From: Streptomyces sp. NBC_01353
GTDB lineage: Bacteria; Actinomycetota; Actinomycetes; Streptomycetales; Streptomycetaceae
Direction of reading: 5' to 3'
Length of the DNA stretch: 64,000 nt
NCBI RefSeq assembly: GCF_036237275.1
Contig: NZ_CP108352.1
Coordinates: 3,968,001-4,032,000, forward strand
In this document: one piece after another, positions 63,800 to 64,000 of the stretch
Layout of the letters: the number at the start of each line of letters is the position of its first letter
How positions within the stretch are numbered: position 1 is the first letter of the stretch
Translations under genes and position numbers: made by a program
Notes under the pieces: generated by a model
What the model was told of the DNA's origin: nothing
Database searches by the model: none
Seen by the model: only the letters and a program-made list of their open reading frames with translations

Positions 63800-64000
63800 C
63801 GGCTCGACCGTGATTCCCGACTGTCCCAACAGCCACAGAACACTCTCGAAATACGTGAGCTCGCCCGCTGCGTCGGCGCTCACCGACGCCAGCGCCTCCC
63901 GGGCGATGTGCGCGTCGTGCCAGATCAGGGTGATCGGACCCGGCAGACGGTTGCCGCCGCATGGGCAGCCGCGCAGCGCGCCCCAGCACTGGGCGAAGTG
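63794..64000 (-). CDS. Hypothetical protein, partial at window edge
   Basis: The last 68 codons of a minus-strand gene, stop TAG at 63794-63796. The protein reads HFAQCWGALRGCPCGGNRLP and ends ELTYFESVLWLLGQSGITVEPA. CPCGGN suggests a Cys-pair metal site. The start lies beyond the window. No family recognised. Confidence 0.6.
   Translation of the reverse strand, partial: HFAQCWGALRGCPCGGNRLPGPITLIWHDAHIAREALASVSADAAGELTYFESVLWLLGQSGITVEPA

Overview
The window is high-GC actinobacterial DNA and most likely a Streptomyces chromosome. The signs are dense coding with GC-rich third positions, many GTG and TTG starts, GTGA and ATGA stop/start overlaps, mycothiol-type enzymes, a CsoR copper system, a HelD motor and an XPB helicase. 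I saw no tRNA, rRNA, CRISPR array or transposase.

Left part (1-9.6 kb): the end of an iron-siderophore permease and its ATPase, a HAAS-like membrane protein, an XPB helicase with its helicase-C_3 partner, and a HelD-type RNA polymerase motor. From 9.6 to 17.4 kb come a large secreted repeat protein, a secreted lipase, a phosphotransferase, an SDR, an unknown protein, CutC and a His-rich exported protein. A copper island follows (16.4-22.1 kb: His-rich protein, copZ, copA, csoR, a small Cys-containing protein, then a BlaI/M56 pair). Four 17-bp CsoR-type palindromes lie in it. After that come a GNAT protein, a methyltransferase, a Fur protein and a tandem pair of LuxR-type regulators (22.2-26.6 kb).

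The first candidate system is at 27.1-34.7 kb. A five-gene minus-strand operon encodes AsnB-type amidotransferase, PrpF-fold isomerase, an SDR with an altered active site, a MetRS-like protein without KMSKS, and an MshA-like glycosyltransferase. A PIG-L deacetylase is divergent to it. Glycosyltransferase, deacetylase and class I synthetase-fold ligase are the same three enzyme types that build mycothiol, so a mycothiol-like aminoacyl-sugar product is a reasonable hypothesis.

Accessory genes follow (34.8-40.4 kb), including a Ser/Gly-repeat miniprotein, a lipoprotein and a VapBC toxin-antitoxin pair.

The second candidate system is at 40.4-56.3 kb. One very tight 13-gene minus-strand operon, with a near-consensus promoter at 53531-53560, encodes MaoC, two methyltransferases, an AurF-type diiron N-oxygenase, a class II synthetase-like amino acid:carrier-protein ligase, holo-ACP synthase, an ACP and a complete activated-methyl cycle (MetK, adenosine kinase, MetH, MetF, AhcY), ending with a mycothiol-dependent isomerase-family protein. 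A transsulfuration-family PLP enzyme and a DHA2 exporter lie upstream. The exporter has two more CsoR-type boxes in front of it, which links it by sequence to the copper regulon. My reading is that an amino acid is loaded on the ACP, N-oxidised and methylated, with methyl groups recycled locally. The product cannot be read from the sequence.

Right part (56.4-64 kb): an HD hydrolase, a second copy of the secreted repeat protein, a Cmx-type exporter, two small proteins, an RpiR regulator with MurQ, a small frameshifted gene and a partial gene at the edge.
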